Source: Lactuca virosa
Taxonomy: Eukaryota; Streptophyta; Magnoliopsida; Asterales; Asteraceae
Assembly: GCA_928212115.1 (NCBI GenBank)
Contig: CAKMRJ010003334.1
Location: forward strand, 3,360,461 to 3,424,460
Direction of reading: 5' to 3'
Length of the DNA: 64,000 bases
Shown here piece by piece: positions 1-11,357 of this stretch. The notes beneath the pieces were generated by a model that was given only the letters and a program-made list of their open reading frames with translations, had not been told where the DNA came from and ran no database searches. The first letter of the stretch is position 1. Every line of letters begins with the position of its first letter. Made by a program: the position numbers and the translations under genes.

Positions 1-29
1 TTGGTAACGTATGTAAAAAGTGTCAAAAA

Positions 30-260
30 TCTGCAATTTGTGCGGGTACCCGCGCAAACGTTGCGCGACCCAGCCCCAGTCGCGCAAATCCGAGCTCAAA
101 AATTACCCCAACATGGGATGTATTCTGATGTGTGCGCGCGGTTGCTCCCCTACCCGCGCATGTTCTGCGCGACCTGATACCCACCCTCGTAACCTTTGCG
201 CGGCCTAATACCTACCCTCACATACTCTTGCGCGGCTAAGAACAAAAAGCTATTCCGTTT
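30..260. repeat. TGCGCG / GCGCGGGTACCCGCGC-rich leader
   Basis: This stretch repeats short CG-rich words: TGCGGGTACCCGCGC at 41-55, GTTGCGCGACC, and several TGCGCGACC or TGCGCGGCC copies up to about 235. The same palindromic core recurs at 4771-4786 in the putative 3' LTR, where it is followed at once by a TATA-like GCATATTTTT. Short frames here and up to 1340 look like by-products of composition. 260-1340 otherwise shows C-rich then T-rich noncoding sequence. Confidence 0.5.
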
Positions 261-1351
261 TTGCGCGACCTGCCAGGCTTATAACATCCACCCATCTCCA
301 AACCCATTCGGCCCATACCCGATCCGACCCACACCCGATCTAACCTAAAGGCCTGCCCGGACCCGCTTCAACTTACCCGCTCCAATCCTGCTTTCAAACC
401 CGACCCAACCTTATAACCCCTTAACCCGACGCACCAAACCTTCCCCCCTTGTAACTCCCGTCCACAGCGAACACAACAGCCAGTCGCCCACCTTCTGCTG
501 CCGCCGAAGAAGACCACCCTGCCACCACCGATGCCGCCTGCTTCCGCCTCCAGTCATCGCTACCTCGCCATCACCTGCTGCCGTCCCTTTCCCTATCCTC
601 TTTCCTCTCCAGCCGACGACCGACGTAGCGCACCTATTCTCGCCATTCCCCTTCATCCCCGGAAATCGCACATCCACCAGCTCTCCTCCTCTCCTACTTC
701 CACCGGCGCCTCCCGTCCACCCTAACCCCAACGAATTCCGACCACCCGCACCATTTTACCACCGGTAAACAGCAATTCCGCCACCACCTCTCTAACTCGC
801 TCGAAAAATCGAAAAAAGCCTCATTCTGCCACCACCTTCCATCAAAATTCAAAATTTCTTGGGGCATTCTTCTCTAAATACTTCTGAGACACCGATCTAC
901 AGTCAATTTGGGAAAATTACCTCACCGGAAAAGCTAGCTCCGCCGCCGGCCGCCGCCCCTCATTTTGACAAAAAAAAATTCAAAATTTTTGTTTCGCACC
1001 GGAGATTCAAAAGACTCAACCTTGCGGGTCCAATTCAGGCTTGTGGTTTGGTTTTAGCATTTTTCATTTCGGGTTTCAACACTCGAATTTGGTATATTAC
1101 TTTTAATTTTCTTGCATTCAATTTCAAATTTTGATAGACTTATGCCATGCATTAGGGTGCTTATAGTTGAACTGCTTTGAATTGATTGGATTACATTACC
1201 TTGAATTGTGCCAAATTGCAAGTTTGGAGTGTTTGCCCGGCTTATATTTATATTTATATTTTTATTTGGATTGATTGGATTGGTGTGAGGCGAGTGTGAG
1301 GGATAATCTTGGTCAAGTTTTTGTCTTTGCTAGGTTCTATTAACAGGTATA

Positions 1352-2729
1352 ATGGGAAAGAACAAAACCATTCACGCGTCTCATGGTTCTTCCCGCGAAG
1401 CTGAATCGTTACGATTATCCAAAAAAGTATCAACTGAGCATGTCGATCGTGATGGTAACCTTGTCCTTACTAGGGCACAAATCAAGCAATTCAAGTCAAA
1501 CCTCCAAAAACGTGCAGTCCGAGCCACCAAATTTTACCACCGGGAATCCATGATCAACCTTGGCCTTGACGATTGCTTGCAACAGATGTTCCTCAACATG
1601 GGTTGGCATGATTACCTAGCTCTTTCCGCGTGCACATACAAGCAACCCACACTCGAGTTCCTCTCCACTTATGCACGGGATGACATGGAGGGGGTGCTCA
1701 TATTTAGACTCCAGGGTCGGCAGCACCGACTTACATATGACACCCTCAACACTATCATGGGCACATACGATAGCCAAAATACCGACATCTATAGTTATCA
1801 ATGGACTCAATTCAAGAGCTTGCCCAAAGTAGAGTTTTGGACTCAGATCACCAGTCTTCCAAACTTCAATCCAAGTCGATAAAAAGATCGTTACATCATC
1901 CATCCTTGTTGGAGAATCGCCCACCGGATTCTTTCAGCTTCCATCTTTGGTTGTCATGAGCCGGGACAAATAAACACAGTCGAGCTATATTTCCTCTATT
2001 GCATGTCTAGCCACCGTTGGTCTTGCCCCGGTTTCGCTACTTTTTTCTTAGATAAATGTGACAGCATACGCATGAAGTCCACTGGAGACATTTGCATTGG
2101 AGGTCTCATTACCCTAATTGGTTTGGGTGTGGGCCTTCAATTTCCAGAGTTTGAGTATGTGTCAGTGGATGACCTGCCTATCTACCTCCTTGACTGCGTA
2201 GCTCTCACTCGGATGGAATTATTGCTACCTACCAGCAATAGCCATTACTCTTGTCTCAATCATGCCAAGGAATCCGTCTACATCTTACCTCACTCCAGCA
2301 TTTCAGCCTTTACCACCAGGGACCCTGAAACTTGGTTCTTTCCTGGATAGTTATGTGATGATGATGATGCTGGTAATGATGATGACATGCAGGTAGATGC
2401 TGCCAATGCTGATAGCCTATTTGAGGTCGAAGACCATTATGACCTCCCAATCCGACAACTGCCACCACCCTTTCACGATTAGCCTTCAGGAGCACACTTC
2501 GAGCCAGAACATGAGTACCAGTCCTATCAACAACACAACAAGCCGGGACCCGAGTTTCCTCTTGATATATAAACCCGGCTTGTTACCTTGCGTTGTTAGG
2601 GAAAACGGAATGAAGCAGCCATTCGATGCATCGAGGAGCAGCAAGATCGTGCCAACAGCTACATGGAGGATCTTTGGCATCATTTTCAGCCCGAAGGCGG
2701 TTACTGTCCTTGCGGGCCTTCTCCACCTT
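1352..2729 (+). pseudogene. Athila-like retrotransposon ORF1 (gag-region) remnant
   Basis: The frame opens with ATG at 1352 after a T-rich stretch and reads in one frame to about 2729, broken by TAA at 1880-1882, TAG at 2348-2350, TAG at 2480-2482, TAA at 2570-2572 and further stops. The N-terminus is lysine- and arginine-rich. The middle contains LEFLSTYARD, FRLQGRQHRLTYDTL and, after the first stop, SGDICIGG-like STGDICIGGLITLIGLGVGL, a pattern I associate with the plant Athila ORF1 family. An acidic D/N-rich stretch follows near 2360-2400. I see no zinc knuckle. Function in the family is poorly defined, presumably a structural or RNA-binding gag-like product. A captured host gene is possible but less likely. 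Confidence 0.5.
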
Positions 2730-2732
2730 GAT

Positions 2733-4293
2733 CTCGGTACGATCCTTCCTTACTCTCATCCTAAGCATTGATGACAATGCTTCATTTTAAGCTTGGGGTG
2801 AGGTATTCTTATATTTTTTTTATTGCATTTAGGTTGTATATAGTTGCATTTAGAGTAAGTCATTTAGGTCATTCATAAAAAATTGCATAAAAAAATTCAA
2901 AAATATTGCATATTTTGTTTCCTTCTTTTCTAATTTTCATACTTTTTAGATGCATTCTAGTTTAAGTTCATGCATTTTTGTTCTCTTTTGTCTTCTCATC
3001 CCTACAGGTACCATAGCGCCGAGTCATAAGTATTGAATCATATATTGGTCCCGGGTCTTGATATGGAATTCTTTGTATTGGACAAATGGGACAAGTTTTG
3101 AGCCTCACAGACCACTTTGAGACCGCTTGTGTGGGGGTCAGATGCAGGTAGCTTGATTGGGTCTAGTTGCGGAGGGATGTGGTTGGTCAAACCGATGTGT
3201 GCAAGCAAAGATTAACCCAATAAGGTATTTCGAAGACACTGAAGACTCGTATCTTGGTTTTGGGAGGAATACCCCTTAGTACTCCCGAGTCTCGTCCGAT
3301 CCTTACTTAGATTCTCACCACCTTTTAAGTGTAGGTCATCATTTTTCTATGGGTCTAGAGTAGATCGTTAGATAGATTTTGTTTATCACACCTTGCATTG
3401 AGGTGCTTGATGAACTTTGTAGTGGGTCCCCCAATTCACATCTTTTGGGACCAAGTTTTTTCGGTAACACCCATTTTTGAGTCATTCCCCACCCTTTTTA
3501 GTAGATCTTGACACATTGTCAATGATCATTAGGTGTTCATGTTAGCCTCTATCTATTACTCCATTTTCACTATTGGAGTCCTATGTTACATGGTGAAATT
3601 CCTTAGACCTTCCAAGAAGAAACACAAAAAAATGAAGAAATTGGAAAACCGAAGACAATAAGAGAGAAATAAGAAGACAGAAGATCGAGCAACAAGGAGA
3701 CTGAAAACCAAATAACAGAAGTTCAAGATTGAAGATTTAAGTTGTTAGGTTTAGATTTAGGTTAAGTAGAATTTTTATTATTTTATTTTATTTTTGATTT
3801 TTGGTGAGAAAAGGCAATGAAGATGAGACGGTAGAATGTAAAGGATAGTACAAGGGAGAAGCCCTTGAAGCCGGATGTTTGCCCGGAGGCCGTGCATCAA
3901 AACCTTATTTCATTACTATAAAATTTAGTCTGAAAAATGTAGGAATCATCGTGTGTGAAGAGGCGCCTTTCCTTCATGCATTATGGTCTGCATTGCTGAT
4001 TTAAAGTGCCCCCGTTAGGCACATCCTTTGTTTCCTTTCTCTTGCACACCACGACTATATCCAGACATGATCTATTCGCCCTTCAAGTGGTTCGAGAATG
4101 TGGTTTATGGCTCTAAATCGGGGAACATTTTGAAGATGCGTAGGGTCCATGAAAGACTGATTCTGACCATGTTGATTGATGTTGACCAAGTTCTATGATA
4201 TCTTTCTTTTTCCATTTTTAGTTTAGCTCATCCCGAGCTCATTTTAGTCTTGTTCTAACTTGAGGAAAAGTTAGGTTTAAGCTTGGGATGATT
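2733..4293 (+). other. Noncoding 3' part of the decayed element
   Basis: No coding frame is supported in this 1.5 kb. It holds TTTAAGCTTGGGGTGAGG near 2788-2805 and a second AAGCTTGGGATG near 4280, both like purine-rich tracts before an LTR. The rest is T-rich with A-rich stretches near 3600-3780. Confidence 0.4.
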
Positions 4294-4950
4294 TGATAGT
4301 TTATTTTATTTCCTTTTTTTTATTAGTTTATCTTAGAATTTTTAGGTCTTTTTGTTGGTATTTCATTGTATATTCATTATTTTCTTTATCATGGATCGTG
4401 TCGGGTACTTTCTATTTTGCATGGGATATTTTGCAGGGTTTTGGAGCTCGTTGCGGTTGCGGTTTGACTGGAGTTGGACTTGGTGGGACTTTCGATGCAT
4501 TATTGGGATTTACGGATCCATCAAAGGAGATTTGGGCTTAAAAACTTGATGACTTGGTTGAAGTGGGCTTGTGAATACGGGTCATGGATTCGTATTTTGG
4601 GCTTGGACTATCAAGATTTAAAGCTTGAAGATGATTGGTCAAATTTGAATCATGTGAGGCATGAAGGGGACCAAGGGAATCTTGGGTAATGGAGTGGTGT
4701 AGTGGAGAAAAATGGGCCAATAGCATTCTAGCAACACTTGCGATGGTGGAGTCTCAGTCGCGCAACACTTGCGCGGGTACCCGCGCAACTGCATATTTTT
4801 GGGCATTTTGGTCATTTTGCTCACCATTTACCTTAGGGGTTGGATCTTTCAGCAAACACTTCGATTTTCCACCATTCGAGACCATTAGAGGCGATTTTTG
4901 GAGCTTGATACACACTATTCTCATCTTTCTAAGTAATTGGTAGATTCTTG
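4294..4950 (+). repeat. Putative LTR of the decayed element
   Basis: It begins TGATAGTTTATTTTA immediately after a purine-rich tract. It contains GCGCGGGTACCCGCGC at 4771-4786 followed by a TATA-like GCATATTTTT at 4791-4800. The 3' boundary and its partner LTR are not visible, so this is tentative. 4951-5270 shows no gene and nothing else I can name. Confidence 0.35.
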
Positions 4951-5270
4951 ATGCAAAAACACTTTTGATCGTTATTTTGTTGCCATGAGTGGCTAGTTTC
5001 TCTATTTTGGTTAACTATGGCTAAAACCCTTGGATATTTGTGGGTTTTTGAAGGATTCATGCTTAATTGTCATTTATATTATGTTTATGACTCTAGTTCA
5101 TATTTCTTATGCTTGTTTAATACTTTGATCATGAGCTTGGTACTTGAATGAGCAATTGTTGGTTTATTTCTTTGGTTTAGCATTGAATCATTGAATTTAC
5201 TTAGAACAAGGGCTTTATGATGGTATAAATCATCTCTAGCTATGAATCATGACTCCTTTATGGGTGTGTA

Positions 5271-6058
5271 TGAAGGGTTTTGAGCATTCTAACACTCCTA
5301 TGGTGTACATGCAACCCTAGATGCTTTGGATCTATGTTTTCTCTGTTATACATGCATACATTGAATATTCCAAAGCATCATCCTAAGTAGTATACAATGG
5401 AGTATAAACAACATGAAATACAAGTCAGATGACATACCTTTTAGTGTAGTTGAAACCTTGGACCTTTAAGAACTTAGTGCCCCAAGTGTTGCACCTCAAA
5501 TGGTATCACACAACACCACCAACAAATGGAGGAACTTGAGAAGATGTCACTTGCACTCATAAAATCGGCTTTCCCTCTTGTGTTTCCACTAGTGCAAATT
5601 TCATGAGCTAGAGGGGTTGTTATATAGTGTGGCTTGATTAGGGTTACACCATACAAACCCTAATGTGCATGACTTTCCATATTCCTCATGCTCCATGGGT
5701 TTAAACCTCCATGGATCATCCATGGGTCACCACATGGGTTTAGCCCAACATAAGGAACTACGGATCACAAGCCCACATTATAAGAATGAATGATTTACAT
5801 AATCAATCCCTATATATTTAATTAGTCTCTTTTTATCACAAAATTAGTTCCAAACTAATTCTTGACCAATACTAATTAAATAATATGATTTTGTATTAAT
5901 ATATTAGAACTTATAATATATTAATAAATCATAAATAACCTCTTCTCAATCATCCATCCTTCACATTGTTTCGGTGCCATGCAACCCAAATGGACCATGC
6001 TACTCTCGGGTCAAGTACATACCAATAATAGTTATGGGCTTAGACATCTAATCCAACA
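5271..6058 (-). repeat. Copia LTR (3' LTR of a minus-strand element)
   Basis: On the plus strand it runs TGAAGGGTTTTGAGC to CCAACA, so the minus strand reads TGTTGGAT to CTTCA with the usual TG/CA-like ends. It aligns along most of its length with the LTR at 61240-61993: a shared GGTTTTGAGCATTCTAACAC start, shared AT palindrome, and shared terminal block around ATAGTTATGG. A polypurine tract adjoins its upper end, which fixes the orientation. Length is about 788 bases. Confidence 0.75.
5895..5925. repeat. AT-rich palindrome conserved in copia LTRs
   Basis: ATTAATATATT and its reverse complement AATATATTAAT flank a 9-base spacer. The same 31-base palindrome occurs at 61833-61863 in the related LTR although the surrounding sequence has diverged. 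It lies about 135 bases inside the LTR start on the element's own strand, in the U3 part. Confidence 0.6.
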
Positions 6059-6073
6059 GTCCCCCACTTGGAT
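6059..6073 (-). other. Polypurine tract of copia element
   Basis: The minus strand reads CCAAGTGGGGGAC directly before the LTR start TGTTGGAT. The matching site in the related copy is at 61994-62008. This is the usual plus-strand primer site of LTR retrotransposons. Confidence 0.65.
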
Positions 6074-8905
6074 AAGTCAAATAACTATTATTGCAAGCAT
6101 GACTCCAACCCGACCAGCAATCGTAGCTCTTAAAAGCCGCTGTCGAACTCTGACCTAGTCAATGACGCGTCCATTAGATAAGAGATCATTTATTCCTCCA
6201 TTCTAGATATCATATGGACTGAGACATGGATTTTAATCATTCTCTCTGTCCATCAGTTGTTTCCCGATTTCCGATTTATGATGACTGACTAATTCAACAA
6301 ATCAAACCAGTCCATGCTTGGCCAAGCACTTAGGGGTGTCATCACTAAATCATCGAGGGGCCCAAAGATATCGCTTTTATCTACGTGTGGTAAAAGGAAC
6401 GGATAAACTTCGACCCAAATGCTCGCTTGTACTTACTCATCAAATTACACACAACGATATGTTTTCTAACACCAAGTTACTGGTGCGTTTACATATGTCA
6501 ATGTACAACCGACTCGCAACTACAACTCACACGTCTCCGTTTCAAGAATATAAGATAGTATCGTCTCACAATCACTCGTGATAAAATCCATGAAGTAATT
6601 CAGATGAGCGTGGGTTGAATCCAATACTCGAATCTTATTCCAGGAGCACTCATGAACACTACAGCTATGTCCTAGACAAACTACAGACCCATTCACGATA
6701 CTCTTGCCTCAATACCCACTTCCAAAGTATGATTGACTGTGGATGGTTTGAATAACCTAGTTATTCGGGAAGTCAAAACATGCAAACTGAAACACAAGAA
6801 TAATACTAATTTATATATCCCAAAAATTTTTGAGTCATATTGATTACTCATTATTCATTGTATAATGTTTCGAATAATCAACTTAATACTTGAATTAAAA
6901 CAATATTCATGCCATGCTCCAAGCATGCACACTATGTTTGTCTAAACAATAACTATGCCATGCTCCAAGCATGCACACTATGTTTGTCTATGGTCCCTAC
7001 TTTGTGAAATGGATCAATTGACAATATTTCAATGATGCTCATTTCACAATCCCAAATGTTTATTTCAAGTGTAAGAATTCCAAATTCTTGTCACTGCTAA
7101 ACTTTCATGTAATGCAGCCTTTGTAATGTCATGGTACCAAAAGTCACAAAGACTTGACCAACGATATTACAAAATTTTCCACTGGAAATTGATAACAAAG
7201 AAATTCTAAGGAAGCGAAGTCTCAAATTCAAAGTACATTCTTTGAACATCCTTCTTGCATTAAGTTTCCTAATCTTACACAGATTTAAAAAATAACTTCC
7301 ACTTATGGAAAAATTTCCATATTCCCATTTTGACTATCACTTCTGAACAAGAGTTACCTCTTCTCAGAGTATGTCAATATGGTCCTTTCCAAAATTTTAA
7401 ATATACTTCCAATTGTCCATGAGCAACCAATCTTTGGTAAACCTCAGATTTTCCTCGACAATTGCTTAACCATTTTAGTCATATCCGGTTCTATTCCTTT
7501 TTTCCCTCTTAATGCCCTAGGCATTTGGAAAAATTAGAACACGAGAATATTATAGCATATGCAATCGATCCTATACCCGAAGCATATGGGATGCGATTCA
7601 TAATGTCTGACATAAAGACATGATACTTGATCAGTCTTTTGCTATAATATTTCTATTTGCCATGTTCTCACAATTCGAATTATGAAGAGGGATGTCGTAA
7701 TCATAATCAAATTTTGAGAACGCAATTAACACAATCTTGACTAAATTTGACTAAAATCTCACAATCTAAGCTTTTAGATTTGAAATGAAGTATAATTCCT
7801 CTCCCCTAATTATAGCAAAACAACTTTTCAAACTCTGCAACTTGCAAATTGAAACTTTTGTTTTCTATAAGTAACATTGCTAACTTGTAACATTTACCAT
7901 AATTAATTATGCTCCCACTAGCATAATAATTATTATCTTACTAGCATAATACTTATGCTCCCACTAGCTTTGACATGTAGTCAGAAATCAGTTGGACTTC
8001 TAGAAATCAATACTTATTGACTTTCATTACCAAAGTTCAGATTTCTGACACGAGATGCTTTGATAAGACTTTATCTAGGCCTCTCAAGCTCATACACCTT
8101 TCCTTAGATAGCTCACATGTGTGTGTAAACCATTTAAGAACTTACACCAACAAGTCTCAAATGTTTAGACCTTTTGCCATTGCTTACAATTCGAATTATG
8201 AAAAGGGATGTTGTAATCATAATCAAATTTGAGAATGCAAATATCACAACTGCTATCTCCTTAAAATCTACTTAGTGAAAGCGTTTCCTCACCATCATTT
8301 TCATGAATCGGAGAAAACTGTATGACACTTAGATTTTATGGTGTATGTGTTCCTATCCATGTGAATTTGTCAAACCATAATCAAATGACAAGATTAGTGA
8401 CAAATCCAAACTCTTATGGACTGAACTTGTTCAGTCTTAATTTCTTGCCACCTGGCAGCACAAGGGCCTACCATTGCTTCCAAGGTTGTAATGCAAACAA
8501 CTGAGAACTCATAGAACTCACATGCATAGTCAACTTTACTGGAATGGGCACAGAAACAAGAATATGTCAACACGAAAGGTTACAAACCTCAAGTCGTGTG
8601 CTAGTGATAAACAATAGGTTTTATTCTTGATTAGTTCTTGAAACTTGTCAAGATCCTTAAGACTCCCACTGACTTCTTGACATATAAGTCTCTCTTTTCA
8701 AGAACCATTCCTTGACAAACAAATATTCAAGAGTTAGTGCGGATTCTTATCAACACAAACACTTCACACAATTTGTCTTAGTTGGTCTTTGTCTTATCCA
8801 AGACATCACATCTTACCAATTTCAAATGTACAAGAGTAGAATGTTTGACTTATCAGATTGTAAAGTGTTACCTTATAATCTCCTCCTATCTATTGGTTTA
8901 AAAAA
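6074..8905 (-). pseudogene. Heavily decayed copia interior (3' half)
   Basis: 6074-6800 aligns with the untranslated region between RNase H stop and polypurine tract of the copia copy at 62009-62800 (shared TGGATAAGTC, CAATCGTAGCTCTT, ATCATTTATTCCTC-like blocks). Around 7550-7620 the plus strand resembles the reverse-transcriptase end seen at 63470-63540 (GATCGATCCTACAGCCGAAGCAT versus a close variant here). Around 7930-7980 CTCCCACTAGC..TTGACAT matches 63845-63865. No frame longer than about 90 codons survives. Internal duplications are present at 6909-6989 and at about 7670-7720 versus 8188-8240. The original 5' half is not identified. Confidence 0.55.
6909..6989. repeat. 36-base direct duplication in copia remnant
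   Basis: The 36 bases starting ATGCCATGCTCCAAGCATGC at 6909-6944 recur identically at 6954-6989, separated by 9 bases. Each copy contains the small palindrome CATGCTCCAAGCATG. The place corresponds to the 3' end of copia pol. Confidence 0.75.
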
Positions 8906-8910
8906 CTAAT
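8906..8910. other. Target-site duplication CTAAT, left
   Basis: CTAAT at 8906-8910 directly precedes the LTR end TGTCAC and recurs at 26906-26910 directly after the opposite LTR end TTGTTACA. This defines both ends of the chromovirus and shows that it entered as one unit. Confidence 0.9.
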
Positions 8911-9068
8911 TGTCACTTCCCCAAACCAGAATGACGGAAACGTCCGGGGGCGGATGACTTCATGTATAGTATCACAACAATTGCATAATAGTAATCGAAG
9001 TACAACAACCATGCATTTGATAAAGTCAAAGTTTTACATATGTGTTCAAACTATTGTATATTGACACC

Positions 9069-9124
<56 letters not shown>

Positions 9125-9130
9125 ATATAT
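9069..9130. repeat. AT dinucleotide microsatellite
   Basis: Alternating TA with small interruptions sits inside the LTR. Its partner is a purer tract at 24671-24732 in the other LTR, so the repeat was present before insertion and has since changed length and purity. Confidence 0.85.
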
Positions 9131-10360
9131 ACACAAAAGTTAAGAGTCTCAATGCTCCATCTTCTCAAAAACTTCAGGGTGTACCTGATTACCGGTTTCA
9201 TGAGAATACAAGTTATTTGAGAAAAAGTGTCAACAATTAAGTTGGTGAGTTCATAAGTATTTATATGAAATTAAAAATACTATTTAAAGAGATGAATTCA
9301 CATTTGTTTCCAGAAAATCCGATATTTTCTATAAAATTGAGTTGTAAACTGTTTGTTTGTAAGAAATCGTATTTATCCAGGAAAATCTTATATTTTCCAT
9401 AAAAATTGAGTTGTAAATAGTAGTCTTAATTGTATCCAAGACTAAAACATGTACAAGTAATTCACCATACTTGAATTAATGATATATATATTTATTCGAA
9501 AATAAAACTATTTGAAGAGAAGTGTTTATGTATATATTCATTTTCCCAATGTGGGTTTTTATAACCGTACTAACAAATGATTTGCCTGCCTCGACATTCT
9601 TCAGGCGTTGTACTGTATGATATTTGGTACCTCGGGGATTGTAGCTAACAGTCAGGGTGCGGGGTCATCAATCCCGTATAGATCTATACACAAGTATCAC
9701 GCTCTCCGGGAGGAGACTCGGGTTATAAAACAGGACTTGTGGTTATACCTTGATAGGTACCATGAAGACGAATGACTCACAATTTCCCAACGAAATATAT
9801 ATACTTGTATATGATAATATTCATATAAGAAATTGTTACTCTTTTCGTAATGTTTATAATATATAAAAATAATCATATTTTTATATAACTGTTTTATTTG
9901 TCCTGAAAGAGTAAAATATATTCAGAATGTAACCCAAACTATATCTAATATAGTTTAAAATATATTTCAATTAAATTGATAATTGTTGTGTCATAAGATG
10001 TTCCATATGTATATGTTTTCATACAAAAGTTATATAAACTGAAAGAAAATATAAACCACGATTTATATTTAAACACTAGTATTCTAGTGTTTTACTTGTA
10101 TTTTACTCCTTTAAAATTTATAAAAAGTGTAGGAGTATGAAGTCACTTGGTAAGAGTGACGATTTAATGAAAAACTGGGGTTTACGCAGGCAGCACTTCG
10201 ACTGGAAAGAGGTTAGCTTCTCGAGAATTTCGGAGCTTCGGGCTTTCGTCAGAGCTTGGATATGTCACCGGGGCGTCGGGGTAGTTAGGAGGGCTTAAAA
10301 GTGTGTAAACGTAGGAGAGAGGTTTTGAATTTGCAACCTAAACCCGTAGCTCTCGGTACG

Positions 10361-10565
10361 TATTTATAGGAGGCTGAAGCCTCGGAGTACGTTGGGCGTA
10401 CGTGCGTACGCTGGGCGTTGCGTACGTGTCCAGCCTACTGATTAAGCGTCAGAGCTACTACGTTTCATGGAACACATGCGAGGGAGGGGTGATGGAGGGT
10501 CGACGTGGCCAATCTGAGGCCGAGCCTTCGGGTACGCTGGGCGTACACCATTACGCGGGGCGTAC
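10361..10565 (-). promoter_or_regulatory. LTR promoter: GTACGC palindrome cluster plus TATA box
   Basis: On the minus strand, several CGTACG/GTACGC words (10531-10565 and 10387-10428, including GTACGCTGGGCGTAC) lie just upstream of TATAAATA at 10361-10368. The other LTR keeps the arrangement, with TATTTATA at 25979-25986 and palindromes at about 26003-26162. Position and TATA suggest the LTR promoter; protein binding is an inference. Confidence 0.55.
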
Positions 10566-11305
10566 TCCTTCGAGAATGATTTTTCAAACTTCAGAAATTC
10601 ATAACTTTCGCCTACGACCTTCATTTTTGACGTTCTTTATATCCACGCGTAGGTGGGATTATGCTCTACAACTTTCGTTAAGACTCCGTCGTTTACTTTT
10701 GACTTTATTTTTATTGTTATATTTTTAACATGCCGAGACAGGAAAAGTCCGTTAAAAATTCATAACTTCTTCATCCGACGTCCGTTTTCGTTTGTCTTTT
10801 TATCGTTGTACTACTATTGACGAGACCTTCAATTCTCGTTTAGGTTGTGTCGGCTAAAGATCACTCGATCTTTATTTCGAGTTTTTAGCTGTGTACTGCT
10901 ATGTCGAATCTTAGAAAAATCATAACTTCTTCATATGAAGTCAGATTTTGGCGTTCTTTTTATGGAGACTCTCGGTTTAACTTATACTATAACTTGCATT
11001 CAGACACTTAAGGCTAAAAAGCATTTTATTGAAATCTCGCTTTTTACGCTTAACAGTGTTTTGCCGGTTTTGTTGCGAATCTTCGATTGATCATAACTTT
11101 TTCGTTATAACTCGGATTTCAGTGTTCTTTATATTTTTGGAAACCTTGTTATGATCTCTACCACTTCATTCATCCAATCAAGATTATTTAATACTTCATT
11201 TTTGACGCTACTTTTTATCTCTAATAATTTCTATTCTTATTATTTCAAAATAAGTTACAGTTTGACCTAGACTATTACATTGACCTGAAATATCGGGTTG
11301 TTACA

Positions 11306-11320
11306 TTATCCCCCCGTTAG
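11306..11320 (-). other. Polypurine tract of outer chromovirus
   Basis: The minus strand reads CTAACGGGGGGATAA directly before the LTR start TGTAACAACCCG. This is the plus-strand priming site and marks the 3' end of the interior. Confidence 0.75.
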
Positions 11321-11357
11321 AGGGAATTTCATCCCGAAATTATTTCTAAGGTAATAC

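Larger units (their letters stand above)
1..4950 (+). mobile_element. Decayed LTR retroelement with Athila-like ORF1, left end outside window
   Basis: Seen: a GC-rich leader with TGCGCG words (about 30-260), a long ORF1-like frame with a few stops (1352-2730), an AT-rich noncoding tract, then the junction AAGCTTGGGATGATT followed by TGATAGTTTATTTTA near 4294, which looks like a purine-rich tract followed by an LTR start. The palindrome GCGCGGGTACCCGCGC at 4771-4786 recurs in shortened form at 42-55. No protease, reverse transcriptase or integrase is visible, so the copy is non-autonomous or internally deleted. The Athila assignment rests only on ORF1 resemblance. The right boundary is approximate. 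Confidence 0.45.
8911..11305 (-). repeat. 3' LTR of outer chromovirus
   Basis: It runs TGTCACTTCCCC to CGGGTTGTTACA on the plus strand and pairs with 24514-26905. About 8 substitutions appear in the first 150 bases by eye, so the pair is not recent. It contains an AT microsatellite (about 9070-9130). On the minus strand a cluster of GTACGC palindromes (10387-10565) leads to a TATA box TATAAATA at 10361-10368. The low-complexity start is absent from no LTR family rule I know. Confidence 0.88.

Noticed and set aside
411..731. Frames on both strands in the C-rich leader
   Set aside because: Low-complexity composition, overlapping antisense frames and no motif.
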